Origin: Apium graveolens
Lineage: Eukaryota; Streptophyta; Magnoliopsida; Apiales; Apiaceae
Direction of reading: 5' to 3'
Assembly: GCF_009905375.1 (NCBI RefSeq)
Contig: NW_027417124.1
Coordinates: forward strand, 62,001-126,000
Length of the DNA stretch: 64,000 nucleotides
Below are positions 48,183-60,406 of the stretch, in pieces. The notes under the pieces were generated by a model. It ran no database searches, was not told the origin of the DNA, and worked only from the letters and a program-made list of their open reading frames with translations. The position numbers and the translations under genes are program-made. How positions within the stretch are numbered: the first letter of the stretch is position 1; each line of letters starts with the position of its first letter.

Positions 48183-49330
48183 ATGGCACCAAAAAGAAAG
48201 ACTAGGGCTGAGACCTCTAACAGCAATTCTGAAGATCAGACTAATGAGACCATGAACCAAATGTTCCATCTGATGCAACAACAGATGGTAATGATGCAGC
48301 AGCAGATGCAGCATCAGCAACAGTAGATACAACAACAAATGTTACAACAGCCACCTCGTCCTGAGCTTCAATTACCACTAGTATTACCTATTATTACTTT
48401 TAAGCAGTTTCAGTCAGTTAAACCTCCAGAGTTTGAAGGGACTACTGATCCTATTAAAGCTACCACCTGGTTAAAAGAAGTAGAGAAAGCGTTCGCACTA
48501 GTGAAGGTAGGTGAGGACCAGAAGACTAATTTTGCTAGTTACTTGTTGAAAGGAGAGGCGAATTATTGGTGGGAATCTAAAAAGGCCTTAGAGGGTGAAG
48601 AAGTTATTGCATGGGATAGGTTTAAAGAGTTGTTTTTAGAAAAGCATTTTCCTCGCTATGTGAAGAATCAAATGCAGATTAAGTTTCTAGAACTGAAGCA
48701 GGGAAATATGTCCGTGGCAGAATATGAAGCCAAATTTACTGAGTTGGCTAGGTTTGTTCCGGAACAGGTTGACACTGAAGAAAAACTAGTTCAAAGGTTT
48801 CAAGAAGGGTTACGACCATGGATTCGTGGCCAAGTTGCAGTTTTCGAATTAACGACGTATACCGTCATAGTTCAGAAATCTTTGATTATAGAAGGGGAAA
48901 GTGAAAGATCTCAGCAAGACAAGGGACAGGGAAGTTTCCAAGATCGCTCCAGCAGAAAGCCGGGATTCCAAGCCCGGGCAAATTTGAATTTTAAAAGGAT
49001 AGGACAAGGTTCACAGAAGGCAGGTAATCGTTTCCAAACCTCCAGTCAGCAGGGAATGGTCAGAGTTCCAGTGTCGTACTGCAAGACATGTAATCGAAAG
49101 CATACCGGTGTATGTATCAAAAGGGATGTAACATGTTATCGGTGTAAGCAGAAAGGGCATTATTCTAATGAATGTCCAACAGGTAGAACATCAGAGATGA
49201 CTTATTTCCAATGTGGAAAGAAAGGGCATATCGCCAGAAATTGCAAAGGATCAGCTATGGCAGCCAGTGTTCCGAGAGTGTTAGCATTACCTCCGCCGCC
49301 GCCTAATCAACCCAAAGTAAGAACTTTTAA
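48183..49330 (+). pseudogene. E4 gag (one stop, one damaged zinc knuckle)
   Basis: Structural protein of the virus-like particle. It starts MAPKRKTRAETSNSNSEDQ. A Met/Gln-rich stretch contains a TAG (48324-48326, from CAG). Then come PPEFEGTTDPIKATTWLKEV and NYWWESKKALEGEE of the capsid-like domain, and two knuckles. CYRCKQKGHYSNEC is intact. In YFQCGKKGHIARNC the first Cys has become Tyr. Apart from the early stop the frame stays open into protease, so gag and pol share one frame as in other chromoviruses. Confidence 0.93.
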
Positions 49331-49742
49331 CATGACCATGAAAGAAGCGGTACAGAGTCCGAGTGTTATTGCAGGTACACTTTTGGTGAATTCCGTAATT
49401 TCAAAAGTATTAATTGATTCTGGAGCTACTCGTTCATTTGTTTCTGAAGAATTTCTTGATAAGTTACATTGTGAAATCGAATGGTTGGGCGAAACGTTAA
49501 TTATAAAATTAGCGAATGACGACCAAGTTCCGGTAGATCGAGTATGTCCTGCGTGTGATATAGAAATAGCCGGACATCATTTTTTGGTAGATTTAATTCC
49601 TTTTAAGCTAGGAGAATTCGATATTATCTTGGGAATGGATTGGTTAGCATGTCATAACGCTCAGATAGATTGCGCGAATAAGAGAGTCAAATTGCGAACT
49701 GCGGAAAATGCAACGGTAATATTCAAAGGCGAAAAACAGTAG
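49331..49742 (+). pseudogene. E4 aspartic protease
   Basis: [13 protein letters not shown] with the catalytic Asp codon at 49416-49418, then GEFDIILGMDWLACHNAQID. It is in frame with gag and intact until TAG at 49740-49742, which falls in the linker to RT. Confidence 0.92.
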
Positions 49743-51433
49743 AAGAAATTTGTTACTGTGATGCAGACTAAACGATTGCTTCGACAAGGATGTGAGGCAT
49801 ACATAGCTTACGTGTTAGATACTGAAAGAGGAAGTCCTAGAATAGAAGACATTCCAATTGTGTGCGAGTTTCCAAATGTCTTTCCAGACGAGCTTCCAGG
49901 GTTACCACCAGATCGAGAAATTGAGTTCATAATTGATCTAGTACCAGGTACAGAACCAGTTTCGAAAGCTCCATATCGGATGGCTCCAGTCGAAATGAAG
50001 GAATTGTCAACGCAACTGCAAGATCTTCTAGACCGAGGCATCATACGACCTAGTGTATCCCCATGGGGTGCACCGGTGTTATTTGTGAAGAAGAAGGACG
50101 GCAGCATGCGATTATGCATTGACTATAGGGAATTGAATAAACTCACTATCAAGAACAAGTATCCCTTACCGAGAATCGACGATTTGTTCGATCAGCTAAA
50201 AGGAGCAGCATGGTTTTGAAAGATAGATTTGCGATCAGGCTATCATCAATTGAAGATTAAAGCTGAAGATATTCCAAAGACTGCGTTTTGTACAAGATAT
50301 GGGCATTACGAGTTTTTGGTAATGGCATTCGGTCTGACAAACGCGCCAGCAGCATTCATGGATTTGATGAATAGAGTATTCAAGAAATATTTGGATAAAT
50401 TCGTGATTGTATTCATTGATGACATCTTGATTTACTCCAAGTCAGAAGAAGAGCATGCAGAACACTTGAGAATAACTTTGGAAATTCTAAGGAAAGAGCA
50501 ACTATATGCAAAATTTTTGAAATGTGAATTCTGGTTAAGAGAAGTACAATTCCTAGGGCATATTATCAGTAGAGAAGGCATTCAAATCGATCCAGCGAAG
50601 ATTGAAGCTGTGTTAAATTGGAAAAGACCAAGGACGCCGACAAAAGTTCGAAGTTTCTTGGGATTGGCAGGATATTATCGAAGGTTTGTCAAAGATTTTG
50701 CGAAAATAGCAACGCCGCTGACCAAGTTAACTCGAAAAAGTGAAAAGTTTGAATGGAGTGATAAGTGTGAAGAATTTTTCAAGAGCTGAAAAATCGGTTA
50801 CTAACCGCACCAGTACTTATATTGCCTGACGAGCTAGGAAATTTCATCATTTTCAGCGACGCTTCGTATCGCGGGTTAGGATGTGTACTGATGCAGCACG
50901 GTAACGTCATCGCATATGCTTCGAGATAACTTAAACCTCATAAACAAAAATATTCCACTCATGATCTGGAATTGGCAGCGATCGTATTTGTGTTGAAGCT
51001 TTGGAGACATTATCTCTACGGTGAAAAATATGAAATTTACACAGATCATAAAAGTCTAAAATATATCTTTACGCAAAAGGAGCTGAACATGCGACAACGT
51101 CGATGGCTGGAATTGATAAAGGATTACGACGTCATGATTAGTTATCATCCAGGGAAAGCAAATGTTGTAGCAGATGCGCTGAGCAGGAAAGAAAGATTGA
51201 ATCGGTTAACTTCGTGTGAAGACTTAATCAAGGAATTCGACAAATTGGAAATTGAGATTCGTATTCCCAATGAATTTGCAGAAGCTATCTACACTATGTC
51301 TTTCCAATCAGAATTGTTAGAAAAGATTCGCCGCTGTCAAAATGAAGTGATGAGTCAAGATGACGACCTGACGGGAGAAGAAATCACAACTCAGAAAGAT
51401 AATGAAGGAATTTTACACTTTATGTCGAGAATC
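49743..51433 (+). pseudogene. E4 reverse transcriptase and RNase H (broken)
   Basis: [54 protein letters not shown], a TGA at 50217-50219 within WFSKIDLR, then [20 protein letters not shown] and FIDDILIYS with both Asp codons (50418-50423). A one-base deletion near 50783 (FFKELKN) shifts frame. RNase H follows ([16 protein letters not shown], a CAA-to-TAA stop at 50927-50929, [20 protein letters not shown]). The linker holds [17 protein letters not shown]. Confidence 0.94.
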
Positions 51434-52729
51434 TGAATCCCTAACGTAGTAGAATTAAAAGAAGAAATAATGCGAGATGCGCACAATTCGAAGTATTCCA
51501 TTCATCCAGGAAGTACAAAAATGTATCGTGATCTGAAAGAAAACTTCTGGTGGCCGAACATGAAGAAGGAAATAGCTGAATGGATAAGTAAATGCTACAC
51601 ATGCCAGCGAGTTAAAGCGGAACATCAACGTCCGAGTGGATTATTGCAACCATTAGACATTCCAGAATGGAAATGGGAACATCTAGTGATGGATTTTGTG
51701 GTAGGACTACCAAGGACAAAGGCAAATCATGATGCGATATGGGTAATCATTGACAGACTCACGAAGACGGCACATTTTCTACCAATCAATGAAAGATTTT
51801 CACTCGACAAGCTAGTGCACATATATCTCAAAGAAATTGTGATGCGACATGGAGTTCCAGTATCTATCGTGTCTGATCGAGATCCTCGTTTCAACTCAAG
51901 ATTTTGGAGACAATTTCAAGAATGTCTTGGAACTAAATTGAACATGAGTACCGCTTATCATCCGCAAACCGACGGGCAAAGCGAAAGAACTATCCAAACG
52001 ATTGAAGATATGCTACGAGTTTGTGCGATTGATTTTAAAGGCAGTTGGGATGAACATCTACCCCTAGTGGAATTTTCTTATAATAACAGTTATCACGCCA
52101 GCATTGGAATGCCACCGTATGAAGCATTGTACGGGAGAAAATGCAGATCACTAGTATATTGGGATGAAATTGGAGAATGCAAAATTTTGGGTCCAGAACT
52201 AATTCAACAGATGAAAGAAAAGATTGAACTCATTCGAAAATGACTCGATGCAGCGCAAAACAGGCAACGCAAATATGCAGATCAAGCCAGGAAAGATATG
52301 GACTATCAGGAAGGAGAAAACGTACTACTCAAAATATCGCCATGGAAAGGATTAACCAGATTTAGCAATAAGGGTAAATTGAAACCACGATACGTTGGAC
52401 CGTTTGAAATTTTGAAGAAAGTGGGAAAAGTTGCATACGAATTAGCTTTACCGCCTCATATGCATCATATTCACAATGTGTTTCACATGTCCATGCTTAA
52501 GCGATATAATCCTGATTCTAGGCATGTAATCGAGTATGAGCCGATAGAAATCCAACCTGATTTGTCTTTTATAGAACAGCCGGTAAAAATTTTAGATCGG
52601 CTAGAGAAAGTGTTGAGAAATAAGTCGGTATATTTAGTGCGAGTGTTGTGGAGAAATCCTATGGTTGAAGAATCAACCTGGGAACTCGAAAGTGAAATAT
52701 TAGAGAAATACCCTCATTTGTTTTCATAA
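51434..52729 (+). pseudogene. E4 integrase with chromodomain (two stops)
   Basis: Starts after a TGG-to-TGA stop (51434-51436). The zinc site ([22 protein letters not shown]), [23 protein letters not shown] and GQSERTIQ are all present, so the HHCC and DDE residues are intact. A CGA-to-TGA stop at 52241-52243 cuts off the C-terminal part, which has GPFEILKKVGKVAYEL and the chromodomain VLWRNPMVEESTWELESEIL ending KYPHLFS with TAA at 52727-52729. The chromodomain would tether integration to modified chromatin in relatives. Confidence 0.95.
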
Positions 52730-52731
52730 AA

Positions 52732-52766
52732 GATTCTGAGGACAGAATCCTTTTAAGGGGGAAGGA
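52732..52766 (+). promoter_or_regulatory. E4 hairpin and polypurine tract
   Basis: GATTCTG-AGGA-CAGAATC (52732-52749) starts two bases after the pol stop, followed by TTTTAAGGGGGAAGGA directly before the LTR. Confidence 0.9.
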
Positions 52767-55700
52767 TGTAACGACTGGGAACTTTACGTTTATATTATAT
52801 CATGATTATAATAAAATATGTGAATTAATGTGTCATTTATGTGTGATTATCTGATAAACCCTAACTGTTACGTGATACGTGTATCCCATGTCATTTCTGT
52901 ATTTTTAAGGTATTTTTCAGATATTTTATTATGCATTTATAGGTTTTATTTCAAACGTTTTACGACCCAAACGATGATTTTAAAGCCAGTATTTCAAATA
53001 AAATAATGGGCCTTATTTTTCATCAAATGGCTTTTACAATCGCCTTATTCTGAACATCTTGATAATTTATAAATTTTCTCGTTTTGTGAAAAATGATTTT
53101 TCCGGGCCCCATTGGGTGTCAAAAACCCCACAAAAATCACATTTTTATTTTTATAAAATTATAGGACTTTCATTTATATTATTTCTTTGTATTTTTGCAA
53201 TATTCATAATTTTTGGGAATTTTTGGCATATATATTGCATATATAAAATATTTATAAATTAAACTTTAATACTCAAAAATTATAAAAATTAGGGCCCAAT
53301 ATTTTTATTTAATGTATAATTAGCCCCTTAATTTTAATTAGGAGTATTATTTTTACTACTATAAATAGCCTAATTTTTATCTAATTAATTATAATTAATC
53401 ATTAAAATCTGCAAAATTACCAAAAATTCTCTGAAATTGGGTCGGGAAGAACAGGTTCGGGTCGAAGAATCAAGTCGTGATTTCTCACTGATTACAGCAT
53501 CAAATCGTGTGATTCAAGTACTCAAATCGAAGGTTTTGATCCGTTCTTTCTGTTTCTTGCATCAATTTCACGTTTTATTGCATCGTTTTTGATTTTTGAT
53601 TTCTAGGGTTTATGTTCGAATTAGGGCTTTTTGATTCTGGGGTTATTTTGATGTTTTGATGATTGATATAGCTTTGTTAGATGATTTACAGTCGATTCAT
53701 GGTGTTTAATTGAACAAACGATGCTTGGATAATGATTCACAATTTCTAGGGTTTAGGTCGAATTTTCAAAACACAACTCGATGATTTCTGTGAATATTTG
53801 GTTCTTGTAATGTTAGGGCTTTGATTGTATATGTTCTTAGCTTCATTTTGCACTATATAACGTTTGATTTTATGTACAAATGAATGATTTGGGTTTTTGG
53901 CCGGAGTTCATGTCGATTTTGATCGGAGAAGATGACCCAAGGGTTATTCTGTGATGTTATTGCCAGAATTAAATTGCCAGAACGATTTGGAATTGAAACC
54001 CTGTGAAAAACGAACCAAACGGTTCCGTTTTTGGCCTGAAAGTGGCTCACCGGATTCTGCACCGGTGGCCGGATTCTGGGCAAAATCCGGCGTGTTCTTC
54101 ACGACCCGGATTTTGACCCGTTTGACCCGTGTAAAATACCTGGGTTTGATCTGATTTTGTCAGGGATGGTTTTCTGACAACTGTTTCTGGAAATTATTTT
54201 TACTTTTTATTTTTATTAATTTTAAAAATCAGTTTTATTTATTTTGTAAATTGATTAATTAATTATTTAATTAATTAATTTATATTATAAATAATTCTGA
54301 ATTATTTTCTAAAAATCAGATTGAATTATTTTCTTAATTATTTATTATTTATTTATTACTTATTAATTATTTAAAAGTGATTAATTATTTTGATAATTAA
54401 TCAAATAATTTTCAATAAATCATAATAAATTCACTTTAATTTCAAAAATTATAGAAAAATTATTTTTAATTCTGATTTTCTTAAATAATGATTTAAAAAT
54501 TATTTTTGGGTTTTAAAAATTAGTAATAATTATTTATAATGATTAATAAATGGAATTATCAGTATTTAATTAATAATAATTCAACCGTTAGTCCGTTTTG
54601 CGTGAAACGAAAGCCTGTTAACTCAGAAAAATGAATCCTTTTTATTAAAAATAATATCAAAGCTTAATTTCTTTTAGAAGTTAGTTGATTTTTGACTTGT
54701 TTGATTATCAGTCAAGTTACGTGCTGAGACGAGTCCGAAAAATTCCGGAAAAATGGGAAACGAGTCAGATAACGATCAGTTGAGCGATCAGCGAGTCGAT
54801 TTTAGTTTTAAAAATTATTTTAACCATAAAAATGATTATGTGCTTATGTGCTTATGTGTATTACGTGGTTAATCGAGTCTTACTTGCTTATATGTAATAC
54901 ATGAGTCAGTCATAAGCGCATGGGTAGATGTTAGGATCGGTTTGAAGTCGATTCAAGATGCAAATGAAGTACGACGTGACTTAACCAGTCTATTTTGCCA
55001 ACAGAAGCTAAGCCAGCCAGGCCAGTTGAGTCGGTAATAGTCCAAGGTGATAGATATAAGTGATTCAATTGCAGTAAGTCGCGCAGAAGGCAAGTTTTTC
55101 CTCTATTCTACTTTCAGAATAGTCATATTGATTCAAATATTTATCACATTTACATTCTCTTGATTATTGTTCTTGATCACTAATATACAATCCCTATTCC
55201 TTTGTTCATATTTCATTTCAATTCTTCATTTCTCCGTTTCTTTGGATTCTTGATTCATATTCTGTTGGTAACACATGGAGATTGATATATTCTAGTTTTT
55301 GGAATATATCAAAGCATACCGATTGTCCCGGTTGCTAAGCGATGGACTGGTTAATGATATTTTGGGATTGAGTGTGTCTTAATCTTGAGGACCGGGATGA
55401 CTGGTGCCTCGACGTGGGCCGTAGTGCCTGGGTACCCGACTGGATCTATATATTGAGATATGGATCTGCATTATATTCTGACTGATCAGCAGAATATAGA
55501 TGCGAACTTGTGTCCAGTTTAGTTTATTTGTACTCGCCAGTAATGGCCTTCTTTCTATTCTCGTGAGGTTATATCTTGGCAGATATACCTGGGATGGCGG
55601 ATTCATTTAAAATGCTTTAACACTGTTTATATGTTTGTGGACTTGTTGAGCAACTTTTGGCTCACCCCTTTTGTTGTTATTCACCTTATTGTTTTCAGTT

Positions 55701-56107
55701 AAGAAGGAATATGAAACCAATCAGGACTCGAGTGGTAAAGAAGCGAGTCAAGCCTCGGGATCCTCTTATATCCAAGGTGTTGATCCTAATCCAGGAAGAA
55801 AGCTTTGAGTTGCCCGAGCAGGTGGAGTGTTGATAGATAGTATGTGTGTGTGTTTGAATAAAAGTTGAACTTAGTTTAAAATGAATTAGACAATGGTTTG
55901 TAATAAAGAGAGTTTGTGAGACTTTGAATGTTGGTTTATAATAAAAGTAGTTAGTGGTTCTTGTTTTTATACTTCAACCTAAAAAGATCCTGGTTAGTGT
56001 TAAAGGGGTTTAATTTCATTTCTTTATTAATTGTTAATCAGATTGTACAGGTTTGGTGATTAGCTAGTAACCCCCAGACTTATACCCCGGGCCTGGAGGG
56101 CGTTACA
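52767..56107 (+). mobile_element. E4 3' LTR
   Basis: 3341 bp, the same length as the 5' LTR. Hairpin at 55103-55122, TATA box at 53360-53367. Its small ORFs (for example 53853-54083 on the minus strand) are copies of those in the 5' LTR and not genes. Confidence 0.96.
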
Positions 56108-56368
56108 TTGAGCTAGCAGGAGCTTTATATTGTAGCTGAGTTATGCAAGATTGTAAGAATAATTTCATTATCAGTTATAAGTTAAACTAGTTGGGATTTG
56201 CTACGATGTAATAAAAGTTACGGTTGTGTCTTTTTTCATACTTTAACCTATTTCGATCCGTGGTTTTGTATAGAAGGGTTATTACTTATAATATTTTATA
56301 TACAGGTTTATATATTGTATGTGTGTTGTGAATCCCAAACTTCTGACCCGGGTTTGGAGGGTATCACA
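56108..56368 (+). mobile_element. F LTR, fragment 3 (3' end)
   Basis: Starts with the right TSD of E4 and ends CTTCTGACCCGGGTTTGG then AGGGTATCACA. It matches the end of the E5 LTR (56966-57020, reverse complement). Upstream ACTTTAACCT also matches. Confidence 0.85.
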
Positions 56369-56965
56369 ACAAGCCTAGATTATCGGGAATGGGTAGAGGG
56401 TTAGGATTAGGAGTAAGAAATAGAAAGATAGGACGTCGAGAGGTTGAGTGACACGGTATAGTAGGTTTTGGTATAATTTATGTTGTGATTTGAGATTCTT
56501 AACTTGCGGTATTGATTTTCAGATAGCAGCGATGGCATATCCTATTCCCGTACCATCTAATCATTCAGAGCCTTCAGTTTGAGGACCATCATCTCCACCC
56601 GGATCTGATTCACACCATGTTTTTCCACCAGTGTTAGTTATACTACCTCTTGTTTTAACAGTTGCACCTCTTCGAGATATTCTGCCACCCCCTGATATGA
56701 GACCACCTATTTGAGGACTCTAACTTGCTGGTTCTGACTCTACTGGACATTCAGTTGTGGGTACATCTTTTTAGTTTACTCCACACCTTATTCCATATCA
56801 TCAGTTTGAGGCTTGCCTTATGGAGTAACATCATCCGTGAGGACATATTCGAGAGCTCCAACATATTGCGCATACCAGGGATATTAAGAGAGGTGAGAGG
56901 GATCTTAGAGAGAGGATTCATGTGTTTCGGAGAGTAGCTGCTGCCAAATTATATGGAGCCACTAG
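56369..56965 (+). pseudogene. F 5' interior with remnant upstream ORF
   Basis: The expected PBS and flanks are missing: sequence passes directly from the LTR end to ACAAGCCTAGATTATCGGG. A proline-rich frame starts at ATG 56532 (MAYPIPVPSNHSEPSV, then TGA). It continues with SPPGSD and ILPPPDMRPP before further stops, resembling the E4 upstream ORF in composition and position. The region ends at the E5 insertion. Confidence 0.6.
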
Positions 56966-59900
56966 TGTGGCGCCCTCCAAACCCGGGTCAGAAGTTTGGG
57001 GTCCACGCACACCTTATCTATAACCTGTTTATAACAATAATAAAGATAATAATAATATGCAATGACCCTACTTACCAACTACCATGGACCGCAACAGGTT
57101 AAAGTATGCACACAAGCCAAACATACTATTATATTACAAACCGTTCAAATCCCATCTATTCAAACTCAAAACTGAGTATTAAACATTATTACAAACTTTT
57201 ACAACTTAAATTATCCAAAAGAAGCCTACTTGCTCAGCTTTCTCAACCTGAACCCCTAGCTCTCGTACTGGACTGGGGATCCTCGTTACCAACTGGTTCC
57301 TTTTTAACTGGAAAGAACATAAACAGCATCGCACAAATGAGCTAACTAGCTCAGCAAGTTACAATGACAAAACTGAGAATAATGATCATCAGGCGAATAT
57401 GGTTATGACATCAAGTGAACAATGAATTATGATTTAGAATTTGATATTATACTTTTATTTTAAAAACCAAGGTTAGGCTGCTGATCAGTCATGCACTAAC
57501 CCCAAGCAAAGCACACATCATTGCTCTAACTACTGGATCCAAGGCACACATTGGCCTAACTTGACCATTATATGGTCTGACCACGAATCTGGTCCACAAT
57601 TTTATAAAAACAATCCAATTCTAACATAATAACAGAATAAAAAATAATAAACAATAAACAGAATCAATAACAACATTGGATGTTCTATAATGAAATGGTT
57701 TTAGTTTTCATGAGGATCAATATGGCCTTTTCAAAGCTTGGATAACAAAGGAATCAACGTTTCAGGGTTCAAGGATTTGGTCTTTCAAAGCATAAGATAC
57801 AATGGTTTGAGTATGTAGGTAATTCGATTTAGTGTTTGGTATTTAGTTTATATGAATTGGTAGAGTAGTATCGTATATTTGTGGTTTGTATTTGGGAATA
57901 CAACAATCAATGGTCTAGAAAGAATCATGTTTATGGCTCAAGATCAATAACTGGATTCATGGTTAGGGTTCAGTGCTTCAAAGTACTTGCAATATAAAAC
58001 AGGACTATCAATCACTATAATATCTCGAGAAAGTTTAGAACACTTGCCTGGTATTAGCTTACTACACTACACTCGCTTCCAATCACAATCGTCTTACTCC
58101 TCAACTACCTGTTTCCCTTTCCTACGTCTTGCCTCTTCTGCTCACATATCATAAGCATCTATCAATATTCAACTCATAGGATTCTATTCAACACATACTC
58201 CAATCTACCCTTCATTTTACCCAAATCTGATTAACGGATTGAAAGTTACGCAATAAACATGTAAACATCGAATATATAGACCGACAGTCAACTAACAAGT
58301 CACATATAACACATAACACTTCACATAATCTATGATATATCATTTATAAAGAAGTCCCGGGTCATAAATAGGCTTTTGGGTACTTAAAATAATTTTTAAA
58401 GCATTTTTCGGAATTAAAACGGGCCGTTAGATCAATTTCGGAGTAATAAATAGGGTTCGGTTGGCCAATTCTGGCTTCAAAACAATTTTATAATAATTAT
58501 CGAGCCTTGAAAATAATTTAGAATAATATTTTTAAGCTCGAAACTATTTTTTGGAATTTTTAAATCATTTTTAAATAATTAAATCTAATTAAATAATTAA
58601 TTAAAATCAATTAATAATTAAATAAATCAATTAATCAATTAATTTTCCAATTAATTGATTAATTAATCAATTAAAAATTAACTGAAATTAATTAACTAAT
58701 TAATTCAGATTTATTTTTGAATTAAAAATAATTTTCGGAATTAAAATAATAATTTTTAGAATTTTCAGAAATTAAAAATAAATTTTTCTAATAAAAATAA
58801 ATAGGAAATATGATTTTTAAATAATTTGTAAACAGGAATCCTAAATTTGCAAGTTCTGGAAACCTGGGGGATCAAACTGTATTGGTTTTAAAACTACAGG
58901 TACTAAACTGTAATTTTCCAGGGGGTCGCCGGAAAACGTTCTGTCTCGCCGGAGAAGACGATCTCAACGTCCTCACCCCACCAACACCTTCAGATCAACA
59001 CTACACAACACCAGGAACACAACCATGCAATCAATTCCTCCTAACAATCCCTGAGTTGGCCGGAAAATGGCCGGGAAGTTCGCCGGTTTCCGGCGAACTC
59101 GATGTAACTTTAAAATCACAACTCCCTTCTCTACAGACCTCGTTGGTTTGTGAAACTTATACGACTGGATTGCAAATTTCACAGAGAACACAAGCCACTA
59201 TACCACAACATCTATCAATCCCGAAATAAGAAACCCCCAAATTTCAATTAAGAACATTCATACGGGTTATAAACCCTAATTTCACAATTCGAAATTAAAC
59301 CCACTTTTGAGCATGTTATTGAACTCCAAATCAGACGTATAATATATCAAAATCAGCAGGAAAACAAGCTCTACAACATGCAATCATCAAATCATACAAA
59401 CAATCATCCGAACAAAAATTCATATTTTAATAAAATTAATTCGAAAATAAATAAAAATATAAAAAATAAACCTTGATTTCTGCAGTAAAACGAAGCTCAG
59501 AATCTAGTAGAACACTTCAAGACCTTTGGATTGAGTACTCGAGCTTTGAAAACAGAGATCAATAACACCTTCGATTTACTGTTTGATTCTCGGAAGTTTA
59601 TATGAATATAAGATTTTTCTCTGGAAAATTATATAATTATCTGTCTGCAAATGATTTTGATACGAAATAAAATAAGGTAAAAGGCTATTTATATTTACGG
59701 AAAATTAGTATCCCGTTGGATCATTCCGGATATAAAACGGTACATTTATTTATAAAAACTGATCCAAACGGTATCGGTTTTCAGGATAATTATCCAAATC
59801 AGTGCAATTTGTACTGCGGTCTTGGTCTTAGCGCCTGGTTACACATATTACGAGGTGATAATTGTGATAGTTTACTAAAAAGCTCTCGTTTATCGAAAAT

Positions 59901-60371
59901 ACGAGTTTTATTGATTTACCGAAACGAATATTGTATCGAAAATATTGCGCCGGGACCCGCGCAGGACAAACCGTACGCAGGATCGAAAAAGTCGAAACAG
60001 GAATATTCTCGGAATATTACAATTAGGTTAGGAAGGAGTTCTCGGAAGAGTTTCGGGTTCCAAAAACGTAACAACGGATGACGTCGGTCGGTTCCCGTTT
60101 TTATAAAATAGATTTTAAATACCCGGAAAAAGTTTTTATAAAATTCATATGATTCCTATATATTCATAAATCAACATAAAAATAATTAGGAAAATATGAC
60201 AATTATCTATATTTTATTTTGGACATATAAAATTAAAATACTCAATTAATAATATTTTTAAACATCCAAACACATTTATCACTTAACAATTAATTCACGG
60301 AATAAACACTGAACACAGATAATAATTATTTATTAGCAAAAATAATTACACGATATATCCCGGATATTACA
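56966..60371 (-). mobile_element. E5 3' LTR
   Basis: 3406 bp. TATA-like box (TATAAATAGCC, minus) at about 59687-59693, CCGG-rich island about 58910-59110, AT tract about 58380-58830. ORFs at 58882-59229 and 59716-60081 have no conserved motif and lie in LTR leader or U3 DNA. Confidence 0.93.
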
Positions 60372-60406
60372 TCCTTCCCCCCTTAAAAGATTCTGTCCTC
60401 AGAATC
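60372..60406 (-). promoter_or_regulatory. E5 polypurine tract and hairpin
   Basis: Minus-strand TTAAGGGGGGAAGGA beside the LTR. Hairpin GATTCTG-AGGA-CAGAATC at 60389-60406. Because of a frameshift the pol frame now reads through the hairpin to TAA at 60383-60385. Confidence 0.88.

Larger units (their letters stand above)
43435..56107 (+). mobile_element. E4: youngest complete Ty3/gypsy chromovirus in the window
   Basis: 12.7 kb with two LTRs of identical length (3341 bp, 43435-46775 and 52767-56107) starting TGTAACGACTGGGAAC and ending GGAGGGC(A/G)TTACA. The TSD TTGAG is at 43430-43434 and 56108-56112. The interior carries an upstream proline-rich ORF, gag and pol with chromodomain. Sampled LTR blocks differ by about 1.3% (4 changes in about 300 bp). 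Even so, pol has at least five stops and one frameshift, so E4 is defective. Confidence 0.96.

Noticed and set aside
58882..59229. 115-residue plus-strand ORF
   Set aside because: Antisense over the GC island of E5 LTR, with no recognisable domain.
59716..60081. 121-residue plus-strand ORF
   Set aside because: Lies across the U3 of E5 LTR on the opposite strand, with no counterpart in related LTRs that I can see.
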